This document shows positions 24,248 through 31,541 of a stretch of 36,089 nt of DNA, in pieces. The stretch covers positions 1 through 36,089 of the forward strand of contig JAZQQB010000048.1 in the NCBI GenBank assembly GCA_045628865.1. Reading direction: 5' to 3'. Origin of the DNA: JAZQQB01 sp045628865 (GTDB lineage Bacteria > Bacillota > Clostridia > Lachnospirales > Lachnospiraceae). A program made the translations under genes and the position numbers. Within the stretch, counting starts at the first letter, position 1. Each line of letters begins with the position of its first letter. The notes under the pieces were generated by a model. It searched no databases. It was not told where the DNA came from and worked only from the letters and a program-made list of their open reading frames with translations.

Positions 24248-25189
24248 ATGAAAGAACAAATGAAAAAATCAGGCTTACTTTTATTCGCTGCCATGATCTG
24301 GGGCTTTGCCTTTGTAGCGCAGAGTACTGGAGGAGATGAAGTAGGTGCGTATACCTTTAATTGTCTGCGTTCCTTGATTGGATCTTTTGTGTTGCTTCCA
24401 GTGGTGCATTTTATGGATACAAAGCGGGCAAAGAATGAGACAGCCACCAAAAAGGATAAAAGAATGCTTTTAAAGGCTGGTATTTTTTGTGGTCTTGCCT
24501 TAAGCATTTCCAGTAATCTGCAGCAGGTGGGGATCACGCTAGGAACCCCTGCTGGAAAAGCAGGATTTTTAACCACCTGCTATATTTTGCTGGTGCCTAT
24601 TTTGGGGATTTTTTTAAAGAAGAAATGCTCTATGAACATCTGGATTGGAGTGGGACTTTCCTTGGTGGGGCTGTATCTTCTTTGCATGTCAGGAAGCTTA
24701 TCCGTAGGACTTGCAGATGGGTTACTGCTACTTTGTGCTTTGGGCTTTTCCATTCATATTTTGGTGGTGGATCATTTTTCACCACTGGTAGATGGGGTAA
24801 AATTGTCATGTATTCAATTTCTGGTTTCGGGAATCATTTCCGCAATCCCTATGTTTTTCGTGGATATGAAACATTCTGTTGCAGGAATGGCTAGCTGGGT
24901 TTCTTCACTAGGCTCTTTTACTGCGTGGGTGGCAATCCTGTATGCAGGAGTTTTATCCTGCGGTGTTGCCTATACCTTGCAGATCATTGGGCAAAATGGA
25001 CTCAATCCAACGATTGCTTCCTTACTTATGAGCTTTGAATCAGTTTTTTCTGTGATAGGGGGATTTGTGATCCTGCATGAAGCATTGTCTTTAAAGGAAT
25101 TGGCAGGATGCGCCTTGATCTTTGTAGCGGTAATAATCGCTCAGCTTCCAGTAAAGGAGAAAAGAGAACAAAACACTCGCCAAGCCTAA
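24248..25189 (+). CDS. DMT-superfamily (EamA) transporter
   Basis: The 313-residue protein has about ten membrane helices arranged as two EamA repeats. The first begins LLLFAAMIWGFAFVAQ and the second near LADGLLLLCALGFSIHILVVD. The usual conserved end (LLMSFESVFSVIGGFVILHEALSLKELAGCALIFVAVI in pieces) includes the Glu of the E-x-V pattern. Family members export amino acids or other metabolites; the substrate here is unknown. GGAG precedes ATG 24248. A set of short repeats lies upstream, and the terminator's 5' arm overlaps the last codons. Confidence 0.9.
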   Translation: MKEQMKKSGLLLFAAMIWGFAFVAQSTGGDEVGAYTFNCLRSLIGSFVLLPVVHFMDTKRAKNETATKKDKRMLLKAGIFCGLALSISSNLQQVGITLGTPAGKAGFLTTCYILLVPILGIFLKKKCSMNIWIGVGLSLVGLYLLCMSGSLSVGLADGLLLLCALGFSIHILVVDHFSPLVDGVKLSCIQFLVSGIISAIPMFFVDMKHSVAGMASWVSSLGSFTAWVAILYAGVLSCGVAYTLQIIGQNGLNPTIASLLMSFESVFSVIGGFVILHEALSLKELAGCALIFVAVIIAQLPVKEKREQNTRQA

Positions 25190-25218
25190 TAAATACAAGG
25201 CTTAGCGGGTGTTTTTTG
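25172..25218 (+). terminator. Terminator overlapping the DMT transporter stop
   Basis: AACACTCGCCAAGCCT (from 25172) pairs with AGGCTTAGCGGGTGTT (ending 25213), with two G-U-type mismatches, and TTTTT follows. The 5' arm lies within the last six codons, so the stop codon (25187-25189) is inside the hairpin. Confidence 0.85.
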
Positions 25219-25383
25219 TGATAGAATGTGGTTATAAGATTTCGATAATTATATTACGATATTTGATATATTTATTAACATTAAAATCATATATAAAATA
25301 AAGGTTAACATAAAACGAAAAAATAATATTTTCTTTTTGTGCTATTCTTTTTTTGAAAGTAAGTATTTATACTGTACTTCGCA

Positions 25384-25899
25384 TTGACATATTATGTAAA
25401 TTACGAAGGTTATGATATAAATTATAGAATGTCATTTGATGATTTTGCTGAAGGTATTGCTGCAATGTCAGATGCAATGTCAGCGGGTTCTTCTCAAACG
25501 ACGACCTGTATATATCCACCTCAAGTTAAACAATATTCAGGAGTAGGAAGCGGAGTGGGAACAACATATGTTTGTTTTGACGTAAATATTGTTCAGTGTA
25601 ATAAACATGATAAAGATTTGAAATCTATAAACGCAGCCCAGTTTGCATTTGGAAATTCTGATTGTGCTGCATCAGTGAAATTGGGTATAGTTGCATTAAG
25701 TCCATTGAGTAGTAACGATACAAGGGCTTATTATATAAACAGTACTTATTGTGTAAATGAATCGTTAAATGCAGATAGTAGTAAGGATAACGGAAATATT
25801 TACTGTGATGGTACGAAAAAAGCAGGGAATCATGTAAATTGTTCTTGGTTTAACGGAATCGGACACAGTGAAAGATTTCATTATCATAAATATAGTTAA
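25384..25899 (+). CDS. Orphan Cys-rich protein, probably 5'-truncated
   Basis: The frame is open from just after a TAA at 25360. The only starts are TTG 25384 and ATG 25429, and neither has a good ribosome binding site. The 171-residue reading has seven or eight cysteines, is rich in Ser/Asn/Gly/Tyr, and ends in a His-rich tail (GIGHSERFHYHKYS). The composition looks extracellular, yet no signal peptide is present; the residues just before TTG (VFILYFAL) are hydrophobic but cut off by the stop. A lost or frameshifted N-terminus is therefore likely. I do not recognise the family. A lipoprotein gene follows, and both are AT-rich, suggesting an accessory patch. Confidence 0.5.
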   Translation: MTYYVNYEGYDINYRMSFDDFAEGIAAMSDAMSAGSSQTTTCIYPPQVKQYSGVGSGVGTTYVCFDVNIVQCNKHDKDLKSINAAQFAFGNSDCAASVKLGIVALSPLSSNDTRAYYINSTYCVNESLNADSSKDNGNIYCDGTKKAGNHVNCSWFNGIGHSERFHYHKYS

Positions 25900-25920
25900 A
25901 TTGTTTGTGATTTAAGAAAA

Positions 25921-25944
25921 CATGTATTTGATAGCCAATACATG
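25921..25944 (+). repeat. 8-bp perfect hairpin between orphan ORF and lipoprotein
   Basis: CATGTATT (25921-25928) and AATACATG (25937-25944) form a perfect stem with an 8-base loop. It lies 17 bases before the lipoprotein start and overlaps where its leader would be. No T-run follows, so it is more likely a leader structure or binding site. Confidence 0.4.
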
Positions 25945-25961
25945 AATTTGAAGAGGTATTT

Positions 25962-26402
25962 ATGAAAAAATATAGAAAAATCAGTTTGATGTGCTTACTT
26001 GCAGTATTACTTTGTGGATGTGGAAACGTTTTTGAAAATAAGAAGTTGCCTGATTCGCCAATTATTTTTACAGAAAGTGTATATACTAACCCGGATAACA
26101 CAAAAGAGGAATGTATCTCTATCATTTATAATGGGAGAGAATATGTACCCTATGGAGTAGCATATGGACAAATTGCTGTTGGTGAGCCCAAAGAATGTGT
26201 AGGATATATAAAAAGAGAGGATTATCCAAATGACACTTCTTTTCGTATCTACACACTTTCAGCTACAGATGATTTCATAGTTGAGTATGGGGTTGGAGCA
26301 CTTATGGAATACCCTATATTTTTACGAGCACTGGATACTCAGGGTAAGGAAATTGAAATTCCTAGCTATATAGAGAAGCTTGATAATGATTTTTGGAAGT
26401 AG
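25962..26402 (+). CDS. Small lipoprotein of unknown function
   Basis: The 146-residue protein has a clear lipoprotein signal (MKKYRKISLMCLLAVLLCGC, lipid Cys20). The mature part has IIYNGREYVPYG and ECVGYIKRED followed by a strand-rich SFRIYTLSATDDFIVEY. Lipoproteins of this kind are common in Lachnospiraceae, but the function is unknown. GAAGAGG lies upstream of ATG 25962. It is adjacent to the Cys-rich ORF and may form a pair with it. Confidence 0.7.
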   Translation: MKKYRKISLMCLLAVLLCGCGNVFENKKLPDSPIIFTESVYTNPDNTKEECISIIYNGREYVPYGVAYGQIAVGEPKECVGYIKREDYPNDTSFRIYTLSATDDFIVEYGVGALMEYPIFLRALDTQGKEIEIPSYIEKLDNDFWK

Positions 26403-26453
26403 TGCACGAACGCCATCGAGCAAGATGAAAAGATGATTATTTGTGCACGTTTA

Positions 26454-26482
26454 TTGTATTAAATCTAATATTGTGATACAGT
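26454..26482 (+). promoter_or_regulatory. Putative promoter of the GNAT gene
   Basis: TTGTAT (26454-26459), a 17-base spacer and TACAGT (26477-26482) lie about 60 bases before the acetyltransferase start. The match is fair, not strong. Confidence 0.4.
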
Positions 26483-26539
26483 GTTCATTGGAACGAAATT
26501 CATGTTTCAGAATGATAATAATTATGGAGGTATAAGGGA

Positions 26540-26995
26540 ATGTCCTCAGTTATATTTGATGAGAGATTTTATAAAATAGAAGGTGAGGGTATTGAACTTC
26601 AGCTTATTGATACGTTTGAAAAAAAGGATGGAGCGCTACCCTTTTATTGGTGGAATATTGTTCTAAAAGCAGAAAATAAGGCGGTAGGTAAGATCAGTTT
26701 TAGAATTGGATATAATGAGCATGTCTATTTTAATGGAAATATTGGGTATGAAGTAGAGGAAGCATATCGAGGAAATCATTATGCATTATTAGCGTGCCGG
26801 TTGGTGTTGCAATGCGCTAAATTTTACAAAATGGAAAAAATATATTTGACCTGTGATTATGATAATATAGCTTCTTATAAGACAATTGAAAGGCTTGGCG
26901 CGACATTGGTTGAAGAAACTGTTCCACCGAAAGATTATATTTTCTATTATGATGGGATTGCAAAGCATAAGATCTATGAGTTGTTGATACAATAG
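26540..26995 (+). CDS. GNAT-family N-acetyltransferase
   Basis: The 151-residue protein has the GNAT order: a strand ending in AVGKISFRIG, the acetyl-CoA-binding motif GYEVEEAYRGNHYALLACRLVLQ (pyrophosphate loop YRGNHYA near 78), and the late motif YDNIASYKTIERLGATLVEE, typical of RimJ-like N-acetyltransferases. It transfers acetyl from acetyl-CoA to an unknown amine. GGAGG precedes the ATG at 26540. It stands alone in the AT-rich patch. Confidence 0.88.
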   Translation: MSSVIFDERFYKIEGEGIELQLIDTFEKKDGALPFYWWNIVLKAENKAVGKISFRIGYNEHVYFNGNIGYEVEEAYRGNHYALLACRLVLQCAKFYKMEKIYLTCDYDNIASYKTIERLGATLVEETVPPKDYIFYYDGIAKHKIYELLIQ

Positions 26996-27065
26996 TGTAA
27001 ACAAAAGCTTTGCAAAGGAGAAATGTTACGGAGAGGAAGGTTAAATTCCGTACATATCCATAGAA

Positions 27066-27188
27066 TAGGACAAGGAACAACTAAATCCATATCTATGTCC
27101 TAAAAACCCATGTTTCTTTTCATTTTCAACAAGAAAATCAGTAAATTTTAGGACACAAATCAATAAAAACTCTATTTGTGTCCTAAAA
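27066..27188. repeat. Two inverted repeats sharing a TAGGACA core, incl. rhomboid terminator
   Basis: TAGGACA (27066-27072) faces TGTCCTA (27096-27102). Further on TTTTAGGACACAAAT (27146-27160) faces ATTTGTGTCCTAAAA (27174-27188), a perfect 15-bp stem with a 13-base loop. The second hairpin lies 20 bases past the rhomboid stop on the minus strand and is a plausible terminator. The same core appears four times in about 120 bases. Confidence 0.7.
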
Positions 27189-27208
27189 ATGATAATAAAA
27201 AACAAATC

Positions 27209-27787
27209 TTATTTTTTCTTGGCAAATCCAAAGCCACAAACAGCACCAACGATACCACCGATGATATGAGCGAAGTTCGCAATATTATCTTTCACAAAGA
27301 TTCCATCATAGACCTGCTGACCTAAATAGATGCAGGCAACCAGGATAAAGGTAAGCGGAATCTCTCCGGATTTCATGCCTGTGATAGAAGATAAAATGAT
27401 AAAAGCAAAAACAACGCCACTTGCACCTAAAAGTCCTGCATGTGGAAAAAGAATATAATTCACAATGCCTGTAACAAAGGCAGTGATTACAATGAGCTCA
27501 GCTATCATGGCTGAGCCATATTTTTCTTCAATCATAGGTCCTAAGAGAAGGATGTAGCTCATATTACCAATCAGGTGACCAAGGTCAGCATGTCCAAGTA
27601 CATGGGTAAAAAAACGTAGCCAGGTTAAGATGGATGATAGCGCTGAATGATAGGTCATGAAAAAAAGCTGAGTCAGTCTTCCTCCAGTGACTTGTCCGAG
27701 TATCAGTGCGATAATACAAAGTGCGCTAAAGGAAAGTGTAACAGGCGCATTTAATGTGATTTTCAAATGTTTTTGGGATGATGCCAT
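27209..27787 (-). CDS. Rhomboid-family intramembrane serine protease
   Basis: The 192-residue protein has six or so membrane segments. The catalytic dyad is Ser123 in GASG (121-124) and His174 in NFAHIIGGIVGAVCG. HADLGHLIGNMSYILLLGPMIEEKYG (about 66-91 in pieces) is the conserved loop with His/Asn residues that shape the oxyanion hole. It should cleave transmembrane substrates within the bilayer. It is a minimal rhomboid without extra domains. AGGAGG lies before the ATG at 27787. It is a single gene between two convergent or divergent neighbours. Confidence 0.93.
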   Translation of the reverse strand: MASSQKHLKITLNAPVTLSFSALCIIALILGQVTGGRLTQLFFMTYHSALSSILTWLRFFTHVLGHADLGHLIGNMSYILLLGPMIEEKYGSAMIAELIVITAFVTGIVNYILFPHAGLLGASGVVFAFIILSSITGMKSGEIPLTFILVACIYLGQQVYDGIFVKDNIANFAHIIGGIVGAVCGFGFAKKK

Positions 27788-28004
27788 AAGATTCTCCTCC
27801 TTATTTCGTAGAAATAAAATAATCCAATTTTATAAATATTTTTAAATGATAATTCAATTACTAGTGTATCAATCCAAGATGGATTTGGCAAGATAGGCCT
27901 GGAATAGCAAAGATAGATGCCAGCATGGAAAATGATTTATCATAAGAGATAAGAATCTGAAAATTAATAGCTGTCGGATATGGATTTCAAGTTCTCATTA
28001 TCTT

Positions 28005-28010
28005 ATAATA
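28005..28010 (+). promoter_or_regulatory. Possible -10 element of the 28-35 kb gene cluster
   Basis: TATAAT lies 47 bases before the first gene of the cluster. A -35 at 17 bases (TGGATT, 27982-27987) is poor. The rest of the gap 27788-28056 holds AT-rich sequence with no other feature that I can support. Confidence 0.3.
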
Positions 28011-28056
28011 GGAAATGGAGACAATTAGTGCCATCAAACAAAGAAAAGGGGATACC

Positions 28057-28332
28057 ATGAACGAAGAAATGATCCATAAATTTATCCAGAAAATTGTAGA
28101 ATGTCATGATAATGAGCGTATCAGGCTTTCCATGATTCAGCTTGCTGAGATTTTAGAGCGTAGCCAGGTGGATCCTGATCTTGTAAAGATGGTAAAAGAA
28201 ATGGCTGATTATCAGCCTGAGCTTTATGATTTGGCCAATAGTTCCAACATGTCAAAGGAAGATATTGCTACAGCGATTCGAAGAGCTAAGACGCGTATTG
28301 CCAATGAAATGAACAGAAATGGCAGGTGCTAG
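28057..28332 (+). CDS. Small helical protein, first gene of the radical SAM/MoxR cluster
   Basis: ATG 28057 (MNEEMIHKFIQKIVE) follows AAAAGGGG; an upstream in-frame ATG at 28015 has no such site. The 91-residue protein is predicted all-helical, soluble and charged. It has ERIRLSMIQLAEILE and DLVKMVKEMADYQPE segments and a basic C-terminus (RAKTRIANEMNRNGRC). I do not recognise a family. Its stop is one base before the next start, so the two are translationally linked. An adaptor role for the cluster is only a guess. Confidence 0.65.
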   Translation: MNEEMIHKFIQKIVECHDNERIRLSMIQLAEILERSQVDPDLVKMVKEMADYQPELYDLANSSNMSKEDIATAIRRAKTRIANEMNRNGRC

Positions 28333-28333
28333 T

Positions 28334-29302
28334 ATGAATACATATTTTGATTCTAAGTATGCCATCGCAGACCAGGTGATCATAGCCTACAATGGAAATG
28401 AAGAGCATGAGATTTTACTTACGGATTCAATGATTGCGAATCAGGTGGGCAAAGGAGCCTTTTTAGGAAATAAAAAAATAAAAACACTGGTGATACCAGA
28501 AGGATATAAGGAAATTGGAGAAAGAGCATTCAAAGGATGTAATACTCTGTCAATAGTTTCCTTACCATCAACCCTTGAGTTTTGCGCAAAGGATGCCTTT
28601 TTACAGTGCCCGGAATTAAGGGAGCTTTATGCTGTTCGTGTCATGGAAAAGGATGAGTATGATGTACTGTTATCAACCAGTATCCATTTACCTACAGGGG
28701 AGATGCTTTTAACGACACCTCATGATGAGATCATGAGCCTGTATGAACTATACGTCGGGTTAGAAGAATTCGCCAGACCAGTACCAAAGATAAGTCCAGG
28801 TATGGGTGCGATTTTTTCAGAAAGAAGAACAAATAGAGGAGAAACCATAGCTTCTACAGAGGCTTGCTGTTTTCAGTGGTTGATGGAACAATTCCCCCGA
28901 AATATGGAAGAGCTTTTGTATCAAAAAGAGATGAGAATGATCGAAGAGCCGTTTGATGAATCGGCTGAGCGAACCAATGATCAGTATATTCGTTTGGAAA
29001 AAGACTTTCCTGTTAAAGAAGTACTCTTAGTAACCTTTGATCCATCTAAGACAAAGGTGATAGGTGATAAATATTATGTGACCTTTCATATCATGAGAGA
29101 GTATTTTTACTGGTTTGCCAGAAGAATGGTGAAGCATGAAGGAAAGTCGTATTATGTGTGCATTCGAGAGTATATGAATGATGATCCGGAATGCATCTAC
29201 TTCTCGCAGTTTGAAAGAGTAGTAAATGAGCGGTTTGTGCATACAGACCATAAGACAAGGGAGGCTGTATATGGAAAGTTCATCCTGTTGTCCATGCTCT
29301 GA
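28334..29302 (+). CDS. BspA-type leucine-rich-repeat protein with novel C-terminal domain
   Basis: ATG 28334 is preferred to ATG 28319 because AGGTG precedes it and it directly follows the previous stop. The protein has 322 residues and no signal peptide. Residues about 30-110 form two or three BspA-type (LRR_5) repeats, with GKGAFLGNKKIKTLVIPEGYKEIGERAFKGC in pieces and the SIVSLPSTLEFCAKDAF turn. The remaining 200 residues match nothing I know. They contain TRNRGETIASTEACCFQWLMEQFP-like and EYFYWFARRMVKHEG segments. Cytoplasmic BspA repeats in small clusters usually mean protein recognition. The gene overlaps the radical SAM gene by 32 bases. Confidence 0.65.
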   Translation: MNTYFDSKYAIADQVIIAYNGNEEHEILLTDSMIANQVGKGAFLGNKKIKTLVIPEGYKEIGERAFKGCNTLSIVSLPSTLEFCAKDAFLQCPELRELYAVRVMEKDEYDVLLSTSIHLPTGEMLLTTPHDEIMSLYELYVGLEEFARPVPKISPGMGAIFSERRTNRGETIASTEACCFQWLMEQFPRNMEELLYQKEMRMIEEPFDESAERTNDQYIRLEKDFPVKEVLLVTFDPSKTKVIGDKYYVTFHIMREYFYWFARRMVKHEGKSYYVCIREYMNDDPECIYFSQFERVVNERFVHTDHKTREAVYGKFILLSML

Positions 29303-30224
29303 TTCTTTTGCCAAAACCAAAAAGATCACAGTATGTGGCAAAGAAGTGATAGCAAAAAATTATATCTGCTCCAAGGATGGAGAGCCTTACCGGGAAAAAC
29401 CGGAAAAAATAAAGCTTCAGCTTTCTATCTGCCCGACTTCTTTTTGTGCGGCATCCTGTCCGTTTTGTATTGCAGGACCTTCCAAAGAAAAGGAATGGAT
29501 CGATCTTAAAAAGCTAGAGCATGTATTAAAAACACTGAAGGAAGAGGATGTTGTAAGAGGAGTTACCTTTACGGGTGGAGAGCCTTTTACGGATGCCTTT
29601 CTTTTGAATGAAGCCATTAACATGGTGTATGAGATTTTTGGATTAGAGCTTGAGGTTTCTCTAAATACCAATGGAATTGGTCTTTGGAAATTAGATAAGA
29701 TTGAAAAGCTGTCTTATCTAGATCAGCTTCATATCAGCAGACATCACTATGATGATGAGATCAATGCCTCTTTGTTTGGAATAAAGGTTCCCACAAAAGA
29801 GGAGATAAGGGAACTCATTAGCGGTATTTCTTTTAAGGATCTTTTTGTAATGAATTGTTTGCTATTAAAGGATTATATAGGAACAAGAGAAGAGGCTCAC
29901 AAATTTATGGATTTTGCAAATTGGGTTGGAGTACCAAAGGTATCTTTTATCACTGCAAGTCCCATCAATGATTTTGTAAAGTCCCAGCAGGTGAGGTATG
30001 AAGATGTGATCAGTGTGTCAGATGACAGACTTTTGATGACGCGTTGTTATCAGGACTTTGATATGTGTAAATGTCAGGATGGCGTTTATGTATTAGAGAA
30101 CGGTTTTTTAGAGGAATTTTACGGAAGATGCACCAATACAGGTGATTGTGAATATACGAGGGGCTTTGTGTATGGTGCAGACAATCATTTAAGATGTAAT
30201 TATCACGGAGAGATTTTAATCTAG
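29271..30224 (+). CDS. Radical SAM enzyme with extra cysteine clusters
   Basis: ATG 29271 follows GGGAGG and lies inside the end of the LRR gene. The 317-residue protein carries the radical SAM triad Cys59-x3-Cys63-x2-Cys66 (CAASCPFC), and GGEP at 102-105 binds SAM. Additional cysteines lie at the N-terminus (Cys6, 7, 9, 22, 33) and near the C-terminus (RCYQDFDMCKC, RCTNTGDC, LRCNYHG), which could hold auxiliary Fe-S clusters, as in SPASM-type peptide-modifying enzymes. The substrate is unknown, and no short precursor peptide is evident nearby. The tight coupling with the LRR gene suggests that they work together. Confidence 0.85.
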   Translation: MESSSCCPCSDSFAKTKKITVCGKEVIAKNYICSKDGEPYREKPEKIKLQLSICPTSFCAASCPFCIAGPSKEKEWIDLKKLEHVLKTLKEEDVVRGVTFTGGEPFTDAFLLNEAINMVYEIFGLELEVSLNTNGIGLWKLDKIEKLSYLDQLHISRHHYDDEINASLFGIKVPTKEEIRELISGISFKDLFVMNCLLLKDYIGTREEAHKFMDFANWVGVPKVSFITASPINDFVKSQQVRYEDVISVSDDRLLMTRCYQDFDMCKCQDGVYVLENGFLEEFYGRCTNTGDCEYTRGFVYGADNHLRCNYHGEILI

Positions 30225-30282
30225 TGTGCAGATAAACGAAGTCTTGAAAAATGTAGTAATCAAGGAGAAAAGTTGATTTATA

Positions 30283-31527
30283 ATGTCAAATAGAGTAGCA
30301 CAGGATGTCTTGCGATTTAAGATGGAACTGATTCGTAAGCTTCCCTTTTATGGAGAAATATTGGTCCATGTGCCAATCATAGCGGATAGAACCATTTCTA
30401 CTGCCTGTACAAATGGAAGAAACATCCGGTATAATCCGAGGTTTATGTCCAAATTAAGTACCGGACAGCAGAACTTTATCCTGATGCATGAGATTTTTCA
30501 TATTCTTTTGCTTCATTGTAAAAGAGATATAGATAAGGATCCAAAGATCTGGAATGTGGCTTGCGATTATATTGTGAATACTATGCTGAATTATCGATTA
30601 TCCAGTACCATGAGAGAGTATCATATTCCTTTTGAAAGGCCAGAAGAAGGACTTTTTATGTATACGGATATCAATCAGTCTGCGGAGGATCTGTATTACA
30701 AGATACTTAGGGATAAACAAAGATATGATACCCAGAATGAAATGGCCTCAGATATTGTGGTGCTGCCAGAAAATCTGACCGGAGGAAGTTCAGACAATGG
30801 CACGGCAGGGGATATGGATGGAAAGTCTGCCCAGGTTGTATTATCTGGTGAAAAAACGGATGGAGCCTCTGAGGATCTTGCCAAGATGGTAAAAAATCTG
30901 ATCGCGGATGCCATGTCAAAAACAAGAGGCCTGGGAGATGGATATTTTATACCGGATACCATTTTGCAGCTTGTGGAGAGTAAGCATATCCCTTGGAATA
31001 AGTACCTCATCGGTATGTTAGAGGGAGATATTTCAGAGGAAAGCTCTTATTTAACGCCGGAAAGAAAGTATCTGCATATGGATCTGATCGTCCCAGGTGC
31101 TGAGAGAAATTATGATAATCTTGGAGAGGTCTGGGCATTTATTGATTCTTCCGGATCTATAGGAGGTCAGGAGCTGAATCAGTTTTTTACCCAGGTATAT
31201 CGCGTGACGAGGGATTTTGAATGTGAGATGAATATTGCCTATTGGGATACAGCAGTTACAGATGTGTATCGGAAAATTCGAAATCCAAAGGAGCTTTTTA
31301 AGGCGATGCCGGGACATTCCGGGGGAACAGATATTAACTGTGTCTTTCGCTATATCAAGGAGAATCGGATAAAACCGGAGGCTGTGATCATTTTGACGGA
31401 CGGATATTTTGGTGAGCTTATTAAAGAGTATGAAAATAAACAGTTAAAGAGAAAAACGATTTTAGTGATCTCTACGAACTATTTCAACGAAGGAATGAAA
31501 CGAATCGGAAGGATTACGAATCTGTAG
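30283..31527 (+). CDS. HExxH metallopeptidase-like + VWA-domain protein (DUF2201-type)
   Basis: The 414-residue protein begins with a metallopeptidase-like domain that has HEIFH (69-73) in a helical setting (QNFILMHEIFHILLLHCK), as in the DUF2201 N-terminal domain. A Gly/Ser-rich linker follows (about 160-200). The C-terminal VWA domain has the MIDAS motif DSSGS (288-292), a later GGTDINC threonine and ILTDGYFGE. Proteins of this type pair with MoxR ATPases, and the next gene is one. By analogy with other MoxR-VWA pairs, the couple may remodel or insert a metal into a client. The start at 30283 has AAGGAG somewhat far upstream. Confidence 0.82.
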   Translation: MSNRVAQDVLRFKMELIRKLPFYGEILVHVPIIADRTISTACTNGRNIRYNPRFMSKLSTGQQNFILMHEIFHILLLHCKRDIDKDPKIWNVACDYIVNTMLNYRLSSTMREYHIPFERPEEGLFMYTDINQSAEDLYYKILRDKQRYDTQNEMASDIVVLPENLTGGSSDNGTAGDMDGKSAQVVLSGEKTDGASEDLAKMVKNLIADAMSKTRGLGDGYFIPDTILQLVESKHIPWNKYLIGMLEGDISEESSYLTPERKYLHMDLIVPGAERNYDNLGEVWAFIDSSGSIGGQELNQFFTQVYRVTRDFECEMNIAYWDTAVTDVYRKIRNPKELFKAMPGHSGGTDINCVFRYIKENRIKPEAVIILTDGYFGELIKEYENKQLKRKTILVISTNYFNEGMKRIGRITNL

Positions 31528-31541
31528 AAAGAGGAAAAACA

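Noticed and set aside
25384..25416. TTGACA at 25384 with TATGAT downstream as a promoter
   Set aside because: The spacing of 21 bases is outside the usual range, and the site lies inside the open frame it would have to serve.
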